In this document: in pieces, positions 42,822-52,692 of the stretch | Position numbering within the stretch: position 1 is the first letter of the stretch | How the letters are laid out: each line of letters begins with the position of its first letter | DNA from: JAXMAF01 sp046350555 | GTDB taxonomy: Bacteria > Planctomycetota > Phycisphaerae > Phycisphaerales > SM1A02 | Reading direction: 5' to 3' | Length of the DNA: 64,000 nucleotides | NCBI GenBank assembly: GCA_046350555.1 | Contig: JAXMAF010000006.1 | Span: forward strand, 186,001-250,000 | Notes under the pieces: model-generated | The model's database searches: none | The model's input: only the letters and a program-made list of their open reading frames with translations | Told to the model about the DNA's origin: nothing | Position numbers and translations under genes: made by a program

Positions 42822-44584
42822 TCAGGCGCGGCGCCGCGACGAAGGCTTGCGTCGGGACGCGGCCTTCGCCGCGCGCTTCGAGCGCGGCGTCGTCTTCGTC
42901 CTTGTCTTCGCAGTGGTCTTCGGCGTCGCCTTCGCCTTGGTCTTCGCCTTCGTCTTGGTCTTCGCCTTCGGTTTGGTCCTCGTCGTCGCCTTCGCCCCGA
43001 AGCGCCGATGCGCCCCGCTTCCGGACGAGCCGGCAAGGAGCACGTTTTCCGAGGGCGCGCCGCATCCTCGGCGACATGTCGACGCGGCGCGTCTGCTGCG
43101 CCGTTCGCGCCTTGCGGGCGCGCTTGTGGAACTCGTCGCCATCGACATGATCGACGCGATCCGGCGCGGCGATCGCCACCTGGCGGCCCTTCGACGTCCG
43201 CCCACTGCCGCAGGCCTCGCCTCCGCCTGCCCGGACGCGCTGCCGGCCTCTTCGCGATCCAACCTGGCGCGGGACCCGGCGCCTCGTCGGCGGGATGCTC
43301 GTGGCCGGCGGGCAGATGCCCGACGAACCGGAGTGCAGCAGTTGGTCGATCGCGTCGAGCACGAGCCCGTTCATCGGAAGGTCGCCATGCACGCCGCGGC
43401 GCACCCAGTGCATCGGCACGCCGTCGAGCCGTCCCAGCCCATGGGGCACGCGGCCATCGCCGTCGCGCGTCGACTCGTACGCGAAGACGCCGGCGCGGCG
43501 GACGCGCACGCGCGACGGCGTCTCGACGTCGAAGCCGGCGACGTAGATCATCCGCGCCGGATCGACGGCGGCGCGCAGCTCGTCGTGGAAGCGCTCGGCG
43601 CGCGCGAGCAGGTCGGCCTCGACCGGATGCGGTCCCCACGCGACCCAGTCGTAGAGCGCCCGACGGTCGTCGTCGAAGTCCAGCAGCGGCGAGGGCAGCA
43701 TCTGGTAGCAGCCGGCGAACCGGCACACGATGCGCTGGATGTCGGCGAGCGAGTGGTCGAGGTCGACGAAGGCGAGCCGCTTCAACTGCTCCTCGGCTCC
43801 CGAGAGCGCCAGCGACGCCGCGAACGAGCCGTGGTTGGGCGTGCCCAGCATGATCAGCCGCCCGCCTCGCCCCGCGCCCGTGGTGTCGTCCATGCTCCGC
43901 CACAGATCCGGGAAGAGCCGAAGCATGCGTTCGCGCGACGAGTCCGCCCATCGAATGGGCGACGATGTGCGCGGGCTGGCTGTCCGCGAAGGTGGCGGAC
44001 GTCCGCTGCTGCTCGCGGCGGAGCGGTCGATGTCGAGCCGCCAGTCGAAGCCGAAGGCGAGCACGTCCCAACTCCCCCCGATTGGGCGACGAGCGGCAGG
44101 TACGAGCTGTGCAGGCCGTCGACCTCGACGCGCACGGCGGGATCGGCCGGACCGCCCGAGAGGTCGAGCGCCAGGTCGCCGAATCGGCCGCCGACGGTTT
44201 CGAGGAGGTCGACCCAGATCCGCCCGCGCGCCGCGCGCGGTGCGCGCCACCTTCAGGTTGGGCGCCCATGATGCCGTTGATCACCACGACGCGGCCGCGT
44301 GGCTCCGCGCCCTCTCCGCGCGACCCCGCGCCCGCCGCGAGCGACGCGCCGCGCACCGCCGCGTCCGCGGCGCGGATGGTCCGGTCCGCCGCCTCCCTTC
44401 CGATCAGCACCGCGAGGCGCCGGCGCTGGGCGTCGTCCAGCGACTGCACGGCGCGCACGACCCGTTCGCCGTGCGGCGACCGGAGTTCCGGCGGGAGCGT
44501 GGCGACGGAAGGCGACGACGGATCGACGACGCGCCTGCGTCGACGCCCCTGCTTCACCTGACGCCCCTTTCCTGGCCGACGCAT
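42822..44584 (-). pseudogene. lipase-like alpha/beta hydrolase with Lys/Thr-rich tail, multiply frameshifted
   Basis: Coherent protein text is spread over three frames. From ATG 44584: N-terminal helices (DDAQRRRLAVLIGREAADRT) and VVVINGIMGAQ. Then RIWVDLLETVGGRFGDLALD, then SWDVLAFGFDWRLDID, then the nucleophile elbow AHSMGGLVAR, then MLGTPNHGSFAASLALSGAE, CYQMLPSPLLDFDDDRRALY and DGDGRVPHGLGRLDGVPMHW with the likely Asp/His region. The final segment is a polycationic tail (KPKAKTKTKAKTKAKATPKT) ending at 42822. At least six shifts are needed. The ECF sigma gene ends 46 bases upstream on the same strand. Confidence 0.6.
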
Positions 44585-44630
44585 GGCGACCTCCGATCGA
44601 TGGCGATGGCGCGCGCCGCCCGCGCGCCGG

Positions 44631-45251
44631 CTATGGCCGACCGTTCCCCGCCAGCTCGCGCGAGAGCCACGCCCGGGCCATCGTCCAGTCGAGCTCGGCG
44701 GTGCGCTTCGACACGTCCAGCGTCTCCGCCACCTCCTCCATGCCCAGCCCACCGAAGAAGCGCAGCTCGACGACCCGGGCCTGCCGCGGATCGATCGCGG
44801 CGAGCCGCCGCAGCGCCTCGTCGAGCGCCAGCACGTCGAGCGCGGTCGCGGGCGCCGCGCGCCCGTCGGCCAGCGTCGAGCCCTTGGCGGCCGGTTCGAA
44901 CGACGTGCCGATGGCGACCCGCTCCACCTTGCCGCCGCGCTTCTCGGCGCCGCGCCGCCGGGCATGGTCGATGAGGATCTGCCGCATCGCGGTCGCCGCC
45001 ACGGCGAAGAAGTGGGCGCGATCGCGAAGCTCGAGCGAGGACTGGTCGGCCATCCGCATCCACACCTCGTGGACGAGCGCCGTGGGCTGCAAGGTGTGGT
45101 CGCCCGGCTGGTTTCGGAAGAACGAACCGGCCAGCGCCCGAAGCTGTCCATAGACCAGCTCGAGCAGGTGCTGCGACGCACCGGCATCGCCTTGGCGCAT
45201 TCCAACCAGGAGCCGGGTCGTGTCCCGCGCAAGTTCGGCTGAGACGGGCAT
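44631..45251 (-). CDS. ECF-type RNA polymerase sigma factor
   Basis: A 206-residue extracytoplasmic-function sigma factor of the subgroup common in planctomycetes and often linked to Ser/Thr kinases. Region 2: HLLELVYGQLRALAGSFFRN, then QPTALVHEVWMRMADQ and FFAVAATAMRQILIDHARRR. Region 4: ALRRLAAIDPRQARVVELRF, FGGLGMEEVAETLDVSKRTA. No anti-sigma gene is adjacent. ATG 45251 is the natural start. It may be cotranscribed with the damaged lipase gene downstream. Confidence 0.92.
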   Translation of the reverse strand: MPVSAELARDTTRLLVGMRQGDAGASQHLLELVYGQLRALAGSFFRNQPGDHTLQPTALVHEVWMRMADQSSLELRDRAHFFAVAATAMRQILIDHARRRGAEKRGGKVERVAIGTSFEPAAKGSTLADGRAAPATALDVLALDEALRRLAAIDPRQARVVELRFFGGLGMEEVAETLDVSKRTAELDWTMARAWLSRELAGNGRP

Positions 45252-45326
45252 GGGTGCGAAGTCTACTGTGCGACCGCCGCGATCGTTCGCGCCGAACCCG
45301 GCGCGCGAGGGCGCCGTTGCGGAGCG

Positions 45327-47609
45327 CTACCAGCGTGTCGCATCGTCGTCGTCGGCGGGTCCGGTCTCGCGCTCGGCGCCGTTCGCGCGGAGCGGCCGCG
45401 GGCCGGACTCGGCGCCGTCCATCTCCGCCAGCTCGCGGACGAATCCGCCCGAGAGGATCGGGAAGCGACACCAACTCCGCGGATCGAGGTTCTTGTCGTC
45501 GACGTGGAAGGAAGGCGCCAGGCGCTCGCGCTTCCACTGGTTGCGCGCCCAGAGCGTGTAGAAGCGGCGCACCCAGGTGCGAAGATCCTCGACGGCGTAG
45601 GCCGGAACGTCCGTCGTCGACGGCCCGCCATGCGGCGCCCGCTGCGGCGCCGCGCCCTGGCCGGTCCGCTGCGGTCGCGGCGGGAACTCGCCGCGCAAGG
45701 TGCGCAGCGCTTCCGCCGGCGAGCGCCCCTGCCCGATCGCCGCGTCCTCGATCGCCTCGAGGACCTCGTACGGCATGAGGTCGCCCTCGTCGGTCTGGTG
45801 CGAGCCGGGCGGACGGAGCTCGGCGGTCGGCGCCTGCACGTTGACGCTGCGAAGCGCCGGAATGGCGCCGCCTCCCGACGAGAGGCCGACCGGGCCGTCG
45901 CACTCGAGCCAGCGCAGCCAGCGCCTGAGGAACGCCTTGTCGATGCCGCCGATGGGCGCCAGTCCGCCGGAGGTGTCGCCGTCCATCGTGGCGTAGCCGA
46001 CCGCGGCCTCGGAGCGATTGCTGGTGGTGAGCAACAGGGCGCCGCGCAGGTTGGCGACGAACCATGCGCTCGGCGAGCGCACCCGCGCCTGGATGTTCTG
46101 GAGGGCGAGGTCGTCGCGCTGCCAGTCGAGCGCCCGGCCTTCGGCCTGCTCGGCGAGCGCGCAGTAGCGGTCGACGATCTCCCCGACGTCGAACTCGTGA
46201 TGGCGCGCCCCGATCGCCTCGGCCACGACCCGCGCCGCGTCGCGCGTCGTCCCGGAGCTGTTCCGGGTGGACTGGTAGATCGTCGTGAGCAGGGCGCGCG
46301 TGAGCGCCCGGGTCTCGTCGTTCGTGGGCGCGCCGCGCGGGGCGCCGGCCGTGTCGCGGGCGTCCGTCCCGTCGGTGGCGCCGATGGCGCCCAGCGCCGG
46401 GACGTGCGCAAAGGCGCCGCGGAAGCCGGCGATGCCGAGGTCGTCGACGGCCAGCCGGGTCATGAGCGCCACCAGGCACGCGCACGCGGAGGAATCGGCG
46501 CCGCCGCTGAGGGAGACTACGAAGCCGGCGCTTCGGCTCTTGCGGGCGTAGTCGAAGAGGCCCAGCGCGACGGCGCGGGCGAACTCCTCGAACTCCAGCG
46601 ACGGGGAGCGCTCCCACGCCTCCCGCGCCGGCAGTCCGGCGCCCGGGCCGTTCACGCGGTATCGATGCGTCACGACGACGCAGAGCGGATCCTGGTCGAC
46701 CGATGGCACGTAGCTCGACGTGCGCGACTGCGTGGTGCGCGTCGCCTCGACGTCCACGACGGCGTCGACCACCTCGAAGGGACGGAAGGAGAAGCGCCGG
46801 CCGCGCGCGACGAGCCGGCCGCCGGTGGCGATCATCGCGTCGCCGTCGTAGATGGCGCGGCCCGCCTCGTTGCCGAGCAGGTTGCTGTAGACGTAGGTGA
46901 GGCCGAACGCCCGCGATCCTTCGAGCACGAGCCGCTCGCGCACCGCGTGCTTGCCCAGCGCGAAGTGGCTCGCGCTCGGATTCAGGATCACGTCGACGCC
47001 GCGCGCCGCGAGGCCCGCGCCGGGTCGCGCCGCGACCCACGCGTCCTCGCAGATCTCGAATCCGATGCGCACATCGCCCGCCTCGATGTGCAGGTCGCCG
47101 ATGGGGATTCCCGGCGCTCCCCGCGCCGGGCCATCCGGCGCATCGTCCGATGCGCCGGCGCGCGGCGCGGCTCCGACCGGCTCGCCCAGCTCGTGGTCGA
47201 CCATCGCGCGGGCGCCCTCGGGCCACGCCTTGAACCAGCGCGGCTCGTAGTGCAGGCCGTCTCCGGCGAGGTGGCGCTTCGCGACGAGCGCCACGAGGCG
47301 ACCGTCGACCGCGACCGCAGCGCAGTTGAAGAGCGCGTTGCGGTGCATGACGGGCACGCCCAGCGAGACGATCATGCCGCGCGTGTCGGGCAGGATCTCG
47401 CGCAGCACCCGCCACGCCATCCGCCGCAGCGCGGGCGAGAAGAAGGCGTCCTCGCAGCCGTATCCGCTGACGCACAGCTCCGGGAGGCAGAGGATGTCGA
47501 CGTTGCGCCGCTGCGCCTCGGCGATGGCGCCGCGGATGTTCGCGGCGTTGCGATCCCAGTCCATCGGCGTCTGGTTGAGGACGGCGGCGGCGACGCGGAT
47601 CAGTTTCAA
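45327..47609 (-). CDS. nadE: glutamine-dependent NAD+ synthetase
   Basis: A 760-residue cytosolic enzyme making NAD from nicotinate-adenine dinucleotide, ATP and glutamine. The N-terminal nitrilase-type amidase has the Glu44-Lys111-Cys187 triad (CLPELCVSGY, VAKRHLAGDG, GFEICEDAW). The C-terminal synthetase has the P-loop VSLSGGADSSACA, with LLTTSNRSEAAVGYATMDGD and GGLAPIGGIDKAFLR. A Pro/Ala-rich insert lies at about 140-170 and another around 455-480. No ATG fits; TTG 47609 gives the family start KLIRVAAAVLNQ. Confidence 0.9.
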   Translation of the reverse strand: MKLIRVAAAVLNQTPMDWDRNAANIRGAIAEAQRRNVDILCLPELCVSGYGCEDAFFSPALRRMAWRVLREILPDTRGMIVSLGVPVMHRNALFNCAAVAVDGRLVALVAKRHLAGDGLHYEPRWFKAWPEGARAMVDHELGEPVGAAPRAGASDDAPDGPARGAPGIPIGDLHIEAGDVRIGFEICEDAWVAARPGAGLAARGVDVILNPSASHFALGKHAVRERLVLEGSRAFGLTYVYSNLLGNEAGRAIYDGDAMIATGGRLVARGRRFSFRPFEVVDAVVDVEATRTTQSRTSSYVPSVDQDPLCVVVTHRYRVNGPGAGLPAREAWERSPSLEFEEFARAVALGLFDYARKSRSAGFVVSLSGGADSSACACLVALMTRLAVDDLGIAGFRGAFAHVPALGAIGATDGTDARDTAGAPRGAPTNDETRALTRALLTTIYQSTRNSSGTTRDAARVVAEAIGARHHEFDVGEIVDRYCALAEQAEGRALDWQRDDLALQNIQARVRSPSAWFVANLRGALLLTTSNRSEAAVGYATMDGDTSGGLAPIGGIDKAFLRRWLRWLECDGPVGLSSGGGAIPALRSVNVQAPTAELRPPGSHQTDEGDLMPYEVLEAIEDAAIGQGRSPAEALRTLRGEFPPRPQRTGQGAAPQRAPHGGPSTTDVPAYAVEDLRTWVRRFYTLWARNQWKRERLAPSFHVDDKNLDPRSWCRFPILSGGFVRELAEMDGAESGPRPLRANGAERETGPADDDDATRW

Positions 47610-47771
47610 GGTGCGGCTCGCTGCGGACCCGGCGCTCGAACCCTCTCCGGCGTCGTGCCGGAATCGCGCCGGGCGTGCGGGGATCGTGATGGCGCCGGCC
47701 GGTCCGGTCAAGCTCGGCCGTCTACCGTTGGCGACTTCGCGCCATCCGGCGGCGCAGCCCGACCCAACTGC

Positions 47772-48488
47772 ATGCTTGAACAGCTCATCCAGAACTACGG
47801 GTACCTGGCCTTGTTCCTCGGCGCGTTCCTCGAGGGAGAGACGGTCCTCGTGCTGGCCGGCTTCGCAGCGCATCGCGGATACCTGGACATCCGCCTGGTC
47901 ATCCTCGTCGCCTTCCTCGGCTCGCTCGCGGGCGACCAGACCTGGTTCTTCATCGGGCGCTTCCGGGGCATGCCGTTCGTCGAGCGACGCCCGGCCTGGA
48001 AGGCCCGCGCCGCCAAGATCCTCGACCTGCTCCATCGCTACCACGCGCCGCTGCTCATCGGCTTCCGCTTCCTCTACGGGCTGCGCAATCCGATTCCCTT
48101 CGTCGTCGGCGCGAGCGGCTTCTCGCCGTGGCGCTTCCTCGTCTACAACGCGATCGGCGCCTTCGTGTGGGCGACGGTCGTCGGCTTCGCCGGCTTCGTC
48201 TTCGGCGAGGCCATGCAGCTCTTCCTCGCCGACGTGCGGCGCTACGAGCGATGGGGACTTGCGTTCCTGGCGCTGGTCGGACTGGTCTCGTGGCTGATCT
48301 TCATGCGGCGCCGTCGCGCCATCGCCGCGGCGCAGGTCGCCGCGGACCGCGCGGCGGCGGAGCGGGCCGCCGAGGCGAAGGCCGCCACGGGCGACGTCGC
48401 CGAAACGGCGGCGCCGAGGCCAATCGCCGCGCGACCGGTCGTGGCGGAACGAACCGTCGCGGATCCGACCATCCCGCCCGCCGCCTGA
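47772..48488 (+). CDS. DedA/VTT family membrane protein
   Basis: A 238-residue integral membrane protein of the DedA (SNARE-associated/VTT) family, linked in other bacteria to lipid flipping and membrane homeostasis. Landmarks: YGYLALFLGAFLEGETVLVL, GSLAGDQTWFFIGRFRG, FRFLYGLRNPIPFVVGASGF with the conserved Arg, and FGEAMQLFL. After the last helix a 45-residue Ala/Arg-rich tail follows. ATG 47772. Divergent from nadE; a fragment of the MITE end lies 29 bases after the stop. Confidence 0.88.
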   Translation: MLEQLIQNYGYLALFLGAFLEGETVLVLAGFAAHRGYLDIRLVILVAFLGSLAGDQTWFFIGRFRGMPFVERRPAWKARAAKILDLLHRYHAPLLIGFRFLYGLRNPIPFVVGASGFSPWRFLVYNAIGAFVWATVVGFAGFVFGEAMQLFLADVRRYERWGLAFLALVGLVSWLIFMRRRRAIAAAQVAADRAAAERAAEAKAATGDVAETAAPRPIAARPVVAERTVADPTIPPAA

Positions 48489-48516
48489 TGCGAGCTGGAC
48501 GGCGCGGCGGCCCTGA

Positions 48517-48533
48517 CAGCCCGTGGCGAAAGT
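48517..48533. mobile_element. solo end of the MITE-like element
   Basis: CAGCCCGTGGCGAAAGT, 17 of 17 bases identical to the inner TIR of the 169-bp element at 33021. A short imperfect complement (CGGGCTG) follows 14 bases later, so this may be a collapsed copy of the whole element. Confidence 0.65.
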
Positions 48534-48685
48534 CATTCGGGCTGTTGAGGGAATCGAGCGCGGCGCCGCCGCGCGACCGATCCGGCGGGCGACGATCGAT
48601 CGTTACACACGTGTGACCGACGCGAGGCCTCGGCGCGCGTCTCCTTTCGTGGCTGCCGCGCATCGTGGCGGCCACGGAGACCGCC

Positions 48686-51286
48686 ATGACCGCCATGACC
48701 GCCATGCCCGAGATTCTCAGGACGTCCGACAACTCCCGCATCGCGCCGGCCGATCGCCGGTTGGATGCCGAGCATCGCGTTCGAGCCGCGCCGCGCGAGA
48801 TCCTCCGTCACGCGTCGAGCCTCGTCGCCGGCGCGCTGGCCGGCGCACTGGCCGGCGCGCCGACCTTCGCGGTCGGCGGCTGGCCGGGGCTCGCGCAGGC
48901 GGTCGCGCTGGCGTGCACCGTGGTCGCGTCGAGCCCGGCGATCGCCCAGACGATCGTTCCGGCCGGTGCGCCGGGCTCGGTCGGCGCGGACGATCCATTC
49001 GCCCACGCCACCCACATCGTGATCCCGACCGCGCAGTCGTGGGAATGGCGCCCGGCGGGGCCGGGCCATCCGCTTCCGCCCCGACCGCCGCACCTTCCAC
49101 CGGGAGTTCCTCCCCCGCCGTCGACACCGGTGACGCCGCCGATCGCCATCGAGGCCGTCGACGTGCGGGTGAGCGTGCGCGACGCGGCCGCCACGACCAC
49201 GATGGAGCTCACGCTGCGCAACCTCGGCGGCCAGCGCGCCGAGGCGGTGCTGCTGCTGCCGCTGCCCTACGAGGCGGTGGTGGGTTCGTTCCAGGCGGAC
49301 GGCGTTGGATCGTCCGAGGGCGTGGCCCGACTCCTGCCGCGCGACGAGGCGCGACGCATCTACGACGCCATCGTGGCGCAGGTGCGCGATCCGGCGCTCC
49401 TGGAGTTCGCCGGATGGAACCTGGTGCGCTCGAACGTCTTTCCGATCGATCCGGGCAGGACGCAGCGCGTCCGGCTCGTGTACGACCACATCCTCGAGGC
49501 CGACGGCGATCGTCTCGACCTCGTGCTGCCGCGCAGCGAGACGATGAAGGCGACGGTGCCGTGGACGATCGCGGTCGACATCGAGGGTCCGCGCGGACTG
49601 GTCGACGCCTACTCGCCGACGCACGAGATCCGCGTGCAGCGACCGCTGGGCAACCGCATGCTCGTGGATCTCGGTCCGGCGCCGCGTCCGGTGCCGGGCC
49701 CCTTCCGGCTGAGCATCCTGCGGGCGCCAGCCGCCGGCTCCAACGCGGACGCGCCGAGGCCGATCCCGGGACTCGCCGGTCCGCTCGCCACGAGCGTGAT
49801 GCTGACCCCGGATCCGTCGATCGGCGGAGGCTACTTCCTGCTGCTTGCGACACTGCCCGTCCCGGGCGAGGCCGTCGCGGCGCCGCCGCGCGAGATCACG
49901 CTCGTGCTCGACCGCTCCGGCAGCATGGCCGGCGAGAAGATCCGCCAGGCGCGCGAGTCGGCGCTCTGGCTCGTGGACAAGCTGCGCCCGATCGACTTCC
50001 TCAACATCATCGACTACTCCACGACCGTCGCCTCGCTCTTCGACGCGCCGCAGCCGATGACGCCCGAGCACCGCGCCGCGGCGCAGCGCTACCTCCAGCA
50101 GCTCGCCGCGGCGGGCGGAACGAACATCCACGACGCCCTCGTCGAGGCGATGCGGCAGGCTCCGGCGGCCGGCGCCGCGACGCGGACCATCGTCTTCCTC
50201 ACCGACGGCCTGCCCACCGTCGGACGCACCGTCGAGGCGGAGATCCGCACCGCGGTCGAGAAGGGCAACGCGCACGCGCGGCGCATCCACGCCCTTGGCG
50301 TCGGCAACGACGTCAACGTCCCGCTGCTCGACCGCATCGGCGACCTGTCGCGCGGCAGCACGCAATACGTGACGCCCGGCGCATCGATCGCCGATCCGGT
50401 GCAGCGGCTCGCCCGCAAGCTGGACGGACCGGCCCTGGTCAACCTGGCGCTCGGCGAGGCGGTTGCCGGCGCGGCCGGCGCCCACACGCTCGCCGACGTG
50501 CTGCCGGCATCGCTCCCGGACCTTCACGCGGGCGAGCAGCTCGTCGTGCTCGGGCGCTACCGCGACGACGGCGCTCCGATGGCGCTCCGGCTGACCGCCA
50601 TGCGCGGCGCCGATCCCGTCGTCGCCGTCGCCACGCTCGATCCATCCAAGGCGACGACCCGCAACGCCTTCGTCGGGCGACTCTGGGCCGGCCGCCAGAT
50701 CAACATCCTCGCCGACGAGGTCCGCCAGCTCACCGCGCCCGGCGCCTCGGTGCGTCCCGACGATCCGCGCCTGCGCGAGCTCACCGAGCAGATCCTCGCG
50801 CTCAGCGCCCGCTGGGGAATCCTCACCGAGTACACGTCCTTCCTCGCCACCGACGGCACGAACCTCGCCGCGGCGGAGGGACTCGTCCAACAGTGCGGCG
50901 ACAACCTCTGGAGCATGGCCGGCCAGACGCGCAGCGGCGCCGCCGCCGTCGCCCAGGGCATCAACTACAACGACCGCAAGGCGCAGCAGACGCTCAACCT
51001 CGACAATCGCTTCAAGGACGCGACGCTCAACGACGTCTCCTTCGGCGAGGTCTGCCAGGTCGCCGATCGCGGCTTCTTCCAGCGCGGCAACCGATGGATC
51101 GACGGTCGACTCGTCTCGAAGGCGAACGCCATCGAGTCCGCTCGCACCGTCGCCTTCGGAACGCCCGAGTACCAGGCGCTGCTCGATCGCCTCTGCCGCG
51201 AGAACCGGCAGGCGGTCATGGCCCTGCGCGGCGAGGTGCTCGTCGAGGTCGACGGCGAGGCCGTCCTGATCGTGCCCGGCTGCTGA
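48686..51286 (+). CDS. exported VIT + VWA domain protein
   Basis: About 866 residues. A signal or membrane segment (about 85-98: LACTVVASSPAIAQ) follows a long N-terminal region. A VIT domain (about 150-275: DVRVSVRDAAATTTMELTLR, EARRIYDAIVAQVRDPALLE) and a VWA domain with a full MIDAS, DRSGSM with Thr in GGTNIHDAL and Asp in FLTDGLPT, follow. The C-terminal region is family-like (LSARWGILTEYTSFLATDG). Inter-alpha-trypsin-inhibitor-like bacterial proteins of this type are envelope proteins of unknown role. Several starts compete (GTG 48665; ATG 48686, 48695, 48704 in a CCATGACCG repeat). Confidence 0.85.
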   Translation: MTAMTAMPEILRTSDNSRIAPADRRLDAEHRVRAAPREILRHASSLVAGALAGALAGAPTFAVGGWPGLAQAVALACTVVASSPAIAQTIVPAGAPGSVGADDPFAHATHIVIPTAQSWEWRPAGPGHPLPPRPPHLPPGVPPPPSTPVTPPIAIEAVDVRVSVRDAAATTTMELTLRNLGGQRAEAVLLLPLPYEAVVGSFQADGVGSSEGVARLLPRDEARRIYDAIVAQVRDPALLEFAGWNLVRSNVFPIDPGRTQRVRLVYDHILEADGDRLDLVLPRSETMKATVPWTIAVDIEGPRGLVDAYSPTHEIRVQRPLGNRMLVDLGPAPRPVPGPFRLSILRAPAAGSNADAPRPIPGLAGPLATSVMLTPDPSIGGGYFLLLATLPVPGEAVAAPPREITLVLDRSGSMAGEKIRQARESALWLVDKLRPIDFLNIIDYSTTVASLFDAPQPMTPEHRAAAQRYLQQLAAAGGTNIHDALVEAMRQAPAAGAATRTIVFLTDGLPTVGRTVEAEIRTAVEKGNAHARRIHALGVGNDVNVPLLDRIGDLSRGSTQYVTPGASIADPVQRLARKLDGPALVNLALGEAVAGAAGAHTLADVLPASLPDLHAGEQLVVLGRYRDDGAPMALRLTAMRGADPVVAVATLDPSKATTRNAFVGRLWAGRQINILADEVRQLTAPGASVRPDDPRLRELTEQILALSARWGILTEYTSFLATDGTNLAAAEGLVQQCGDNLWSMAGQTRSGAAAVAQGINYNDRKAQQTLNLDNRFKDATLNDVSFGEVCQVADRGFFQRGNRWIDGRLVSKANAIESARTVAFGTPEYQALLDRLCRENRQAVMALRGEVLVEVDGEAVLIVPGC

Positions 51287-51349
51287 GCTGCGCCGCCCCG
51301 ATCCTCCGGCGCCACGCCGCCCGTCGGCACATCCGCGACATCCCCGTTC

Positions 51350-51396
51350 CATCGCTTCATCGCTTCATCACTTCATCTCATCGCTTCATCGCTCAA
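51350..51396. repeat. CATCGCTT octamer-like short tandem repeat
   Basis: CATCGCTT twice, CATCACTT, CATCT, CATCGCTT and CATCGCTC, just upstream of the second VWA gene, ending near its ribosome-binding region. It is imperfect and short. Confidence 0.65.
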
Positions 51397-51412
51397 TCCC
51401 TCGGAGACCGTC

Positions 51413-52618
51413 ATGTTCACCGTGCTCGCACCGCTCGCGCTCGCGTCGCTCCTCGCCTGCCCGCCAACCGACCCGTCCGGAACGCCGCAGGAGCGCTCCG
51501 GCGAGGTGCTCCTGGGCGCCGTCGCCGACGGCGCCGCGCCGGCGCCGGCCGCGAAGCGCGGCGGGCGGCCGATCGACCTCTGCATCTGCCTCGACACCTC
51601 GGGCAGCATGAACGGGCTCATCGACGCGGCCCGCTCGCGACTCTGGGACATCGTCAACGACCTCGCCCTCGCGAAGCCGACGCCGCGGCTGCGCGTCGCG
51701 CTGCTCTCCTATGGCAACACCGGACATCCGGCCGAGAAGGGCTGGGTGAAGGTGGAGACGGACTTCACCGACGACCTCGACCTGGTCTCGAAGGCGCTCT
51801 TCGCGCTCACCACCAACGGCGGCGAGGAGTACGTCGGCCGGGTGCTGGACACCGCGGCGAAGGAGCTCACGTGGACGCCGTCCGCCACGGGCGGCGCGAC
51901 GAACGAACAACCGCTCCAGATCGTGATGGTCGCCGGCAACGAGTCGGCCGACCAGGACCGGACGGTCTCGTTCCGCGACGCGTGCCGCGCACTCATCGCG
52001 CGGGGCATCGTGGTCAACCCGATCTACTGCGGTCCGCCCGACGACGATGTCGCCCCCGGCTGGCGCGAGGTGGCGACGCTCAGCGACGGGCACTTCGCGG
52101 CGATCGACCAGTCGGTCGGCGCGCTCGCCATCTCGACCCCCTTCGACGACGATCTCGCCCGGCTCAGCGCCGCGATCAACACGACGTACCTGCCCTACGG
52201 CGACCACGGCGCGTGGGCGGCCGAGAACCAGACGCTCCAGGATTCCAACGCGGCGATGCTCAACAGCGCCACCGCGGCCCAGCGCTGCGTCAGCAAGGGC
52301 GGCGAGCTCTATTCGAACGAGCGATGGGACCTCGTCGACGCGTGCAAGCAGGCCGACTTCAAGCTCGAGTCCGTCAAGGCGGAGGATCTCCCCGAGTCGA
52401 TGCGCATCATGACGCCCGAGCAGTGCAAGGCGCACGTCGCCGCCATGGGCGCCAAGCGCGACGAGCTCAAGCGCCAGATCGCCGATCTCGGCCAGAAGCG
52501 ACAGGCGTTCGCCGACGCGGAGAGCAGCAAGAGCGCCGAAGCCGGACGGAAGACCTTCGGCGCCGCCATGCGCGAGGCGCTGCGCGCGCAGGCCGCGGCC
52601 AGGGGCTTTGGATGGTGA
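51413..52618 (+). CDS. exported VWA domain protein
   Basis: A 401-residue protein. N-terminal signal MFTVLAPLALASLLACPPTD with a possible lipobox-like LLAC. The VWA domain begins DLCICLDTSGSMNGLIDAA (MIDAS DxSxS) and continues LRVALLSYGNTGHPAEKGWV, TTNGGEEYVGRVLDTA and IVMVAGNESADQDRTVSF. The C-terminal third is helical and Lys/Ala-rich (QCKAHVAAMGAKRDELKRQI). It follows the VIT/VWA gene by 126 bases and may share its function. Role unknown. Confidence 0.85.
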   Translation: MFTVLAPLALASLLACPPTDPSGTPQERSGEVLLGAVADGAAPAPAAKRGGRPIDLCICLDTSGSMNGLIDAARSRLWDIVNDLALAKPTPRLRVALLSYGNTGHPAEKGWVKVETDFTDDLDLVSKALFALTTNGGEEYVGRVLDTAAKELTWTPSATGGATNEQPLQIVMVAGNESADQDRTVSFRDACRALIARGIVVNPIYCGPPDDDVAPGWREVATLSDGHFAAIDQSVGALAISTPFDDDLARLSAAINTTYLPYGDHGAWAAENQTLQDSNAAMLNSATAAQRCVSKGGELYSNERWDLVDACKQADFKLESVKAEDLPESMRIMTPEQCKAHVAAMGAKRDELKRQIADLGQKRQAFADAESSKSAEAGRKTFGAAMREALRAQAAARGFGW

Positions 52619-52692
52619 GCGCCCGATGGTCGTCCGATCGTCGACCCGTGCTTCGTCCTCGGTTCTGTCTCACAACCCAATAGACTCGACCG

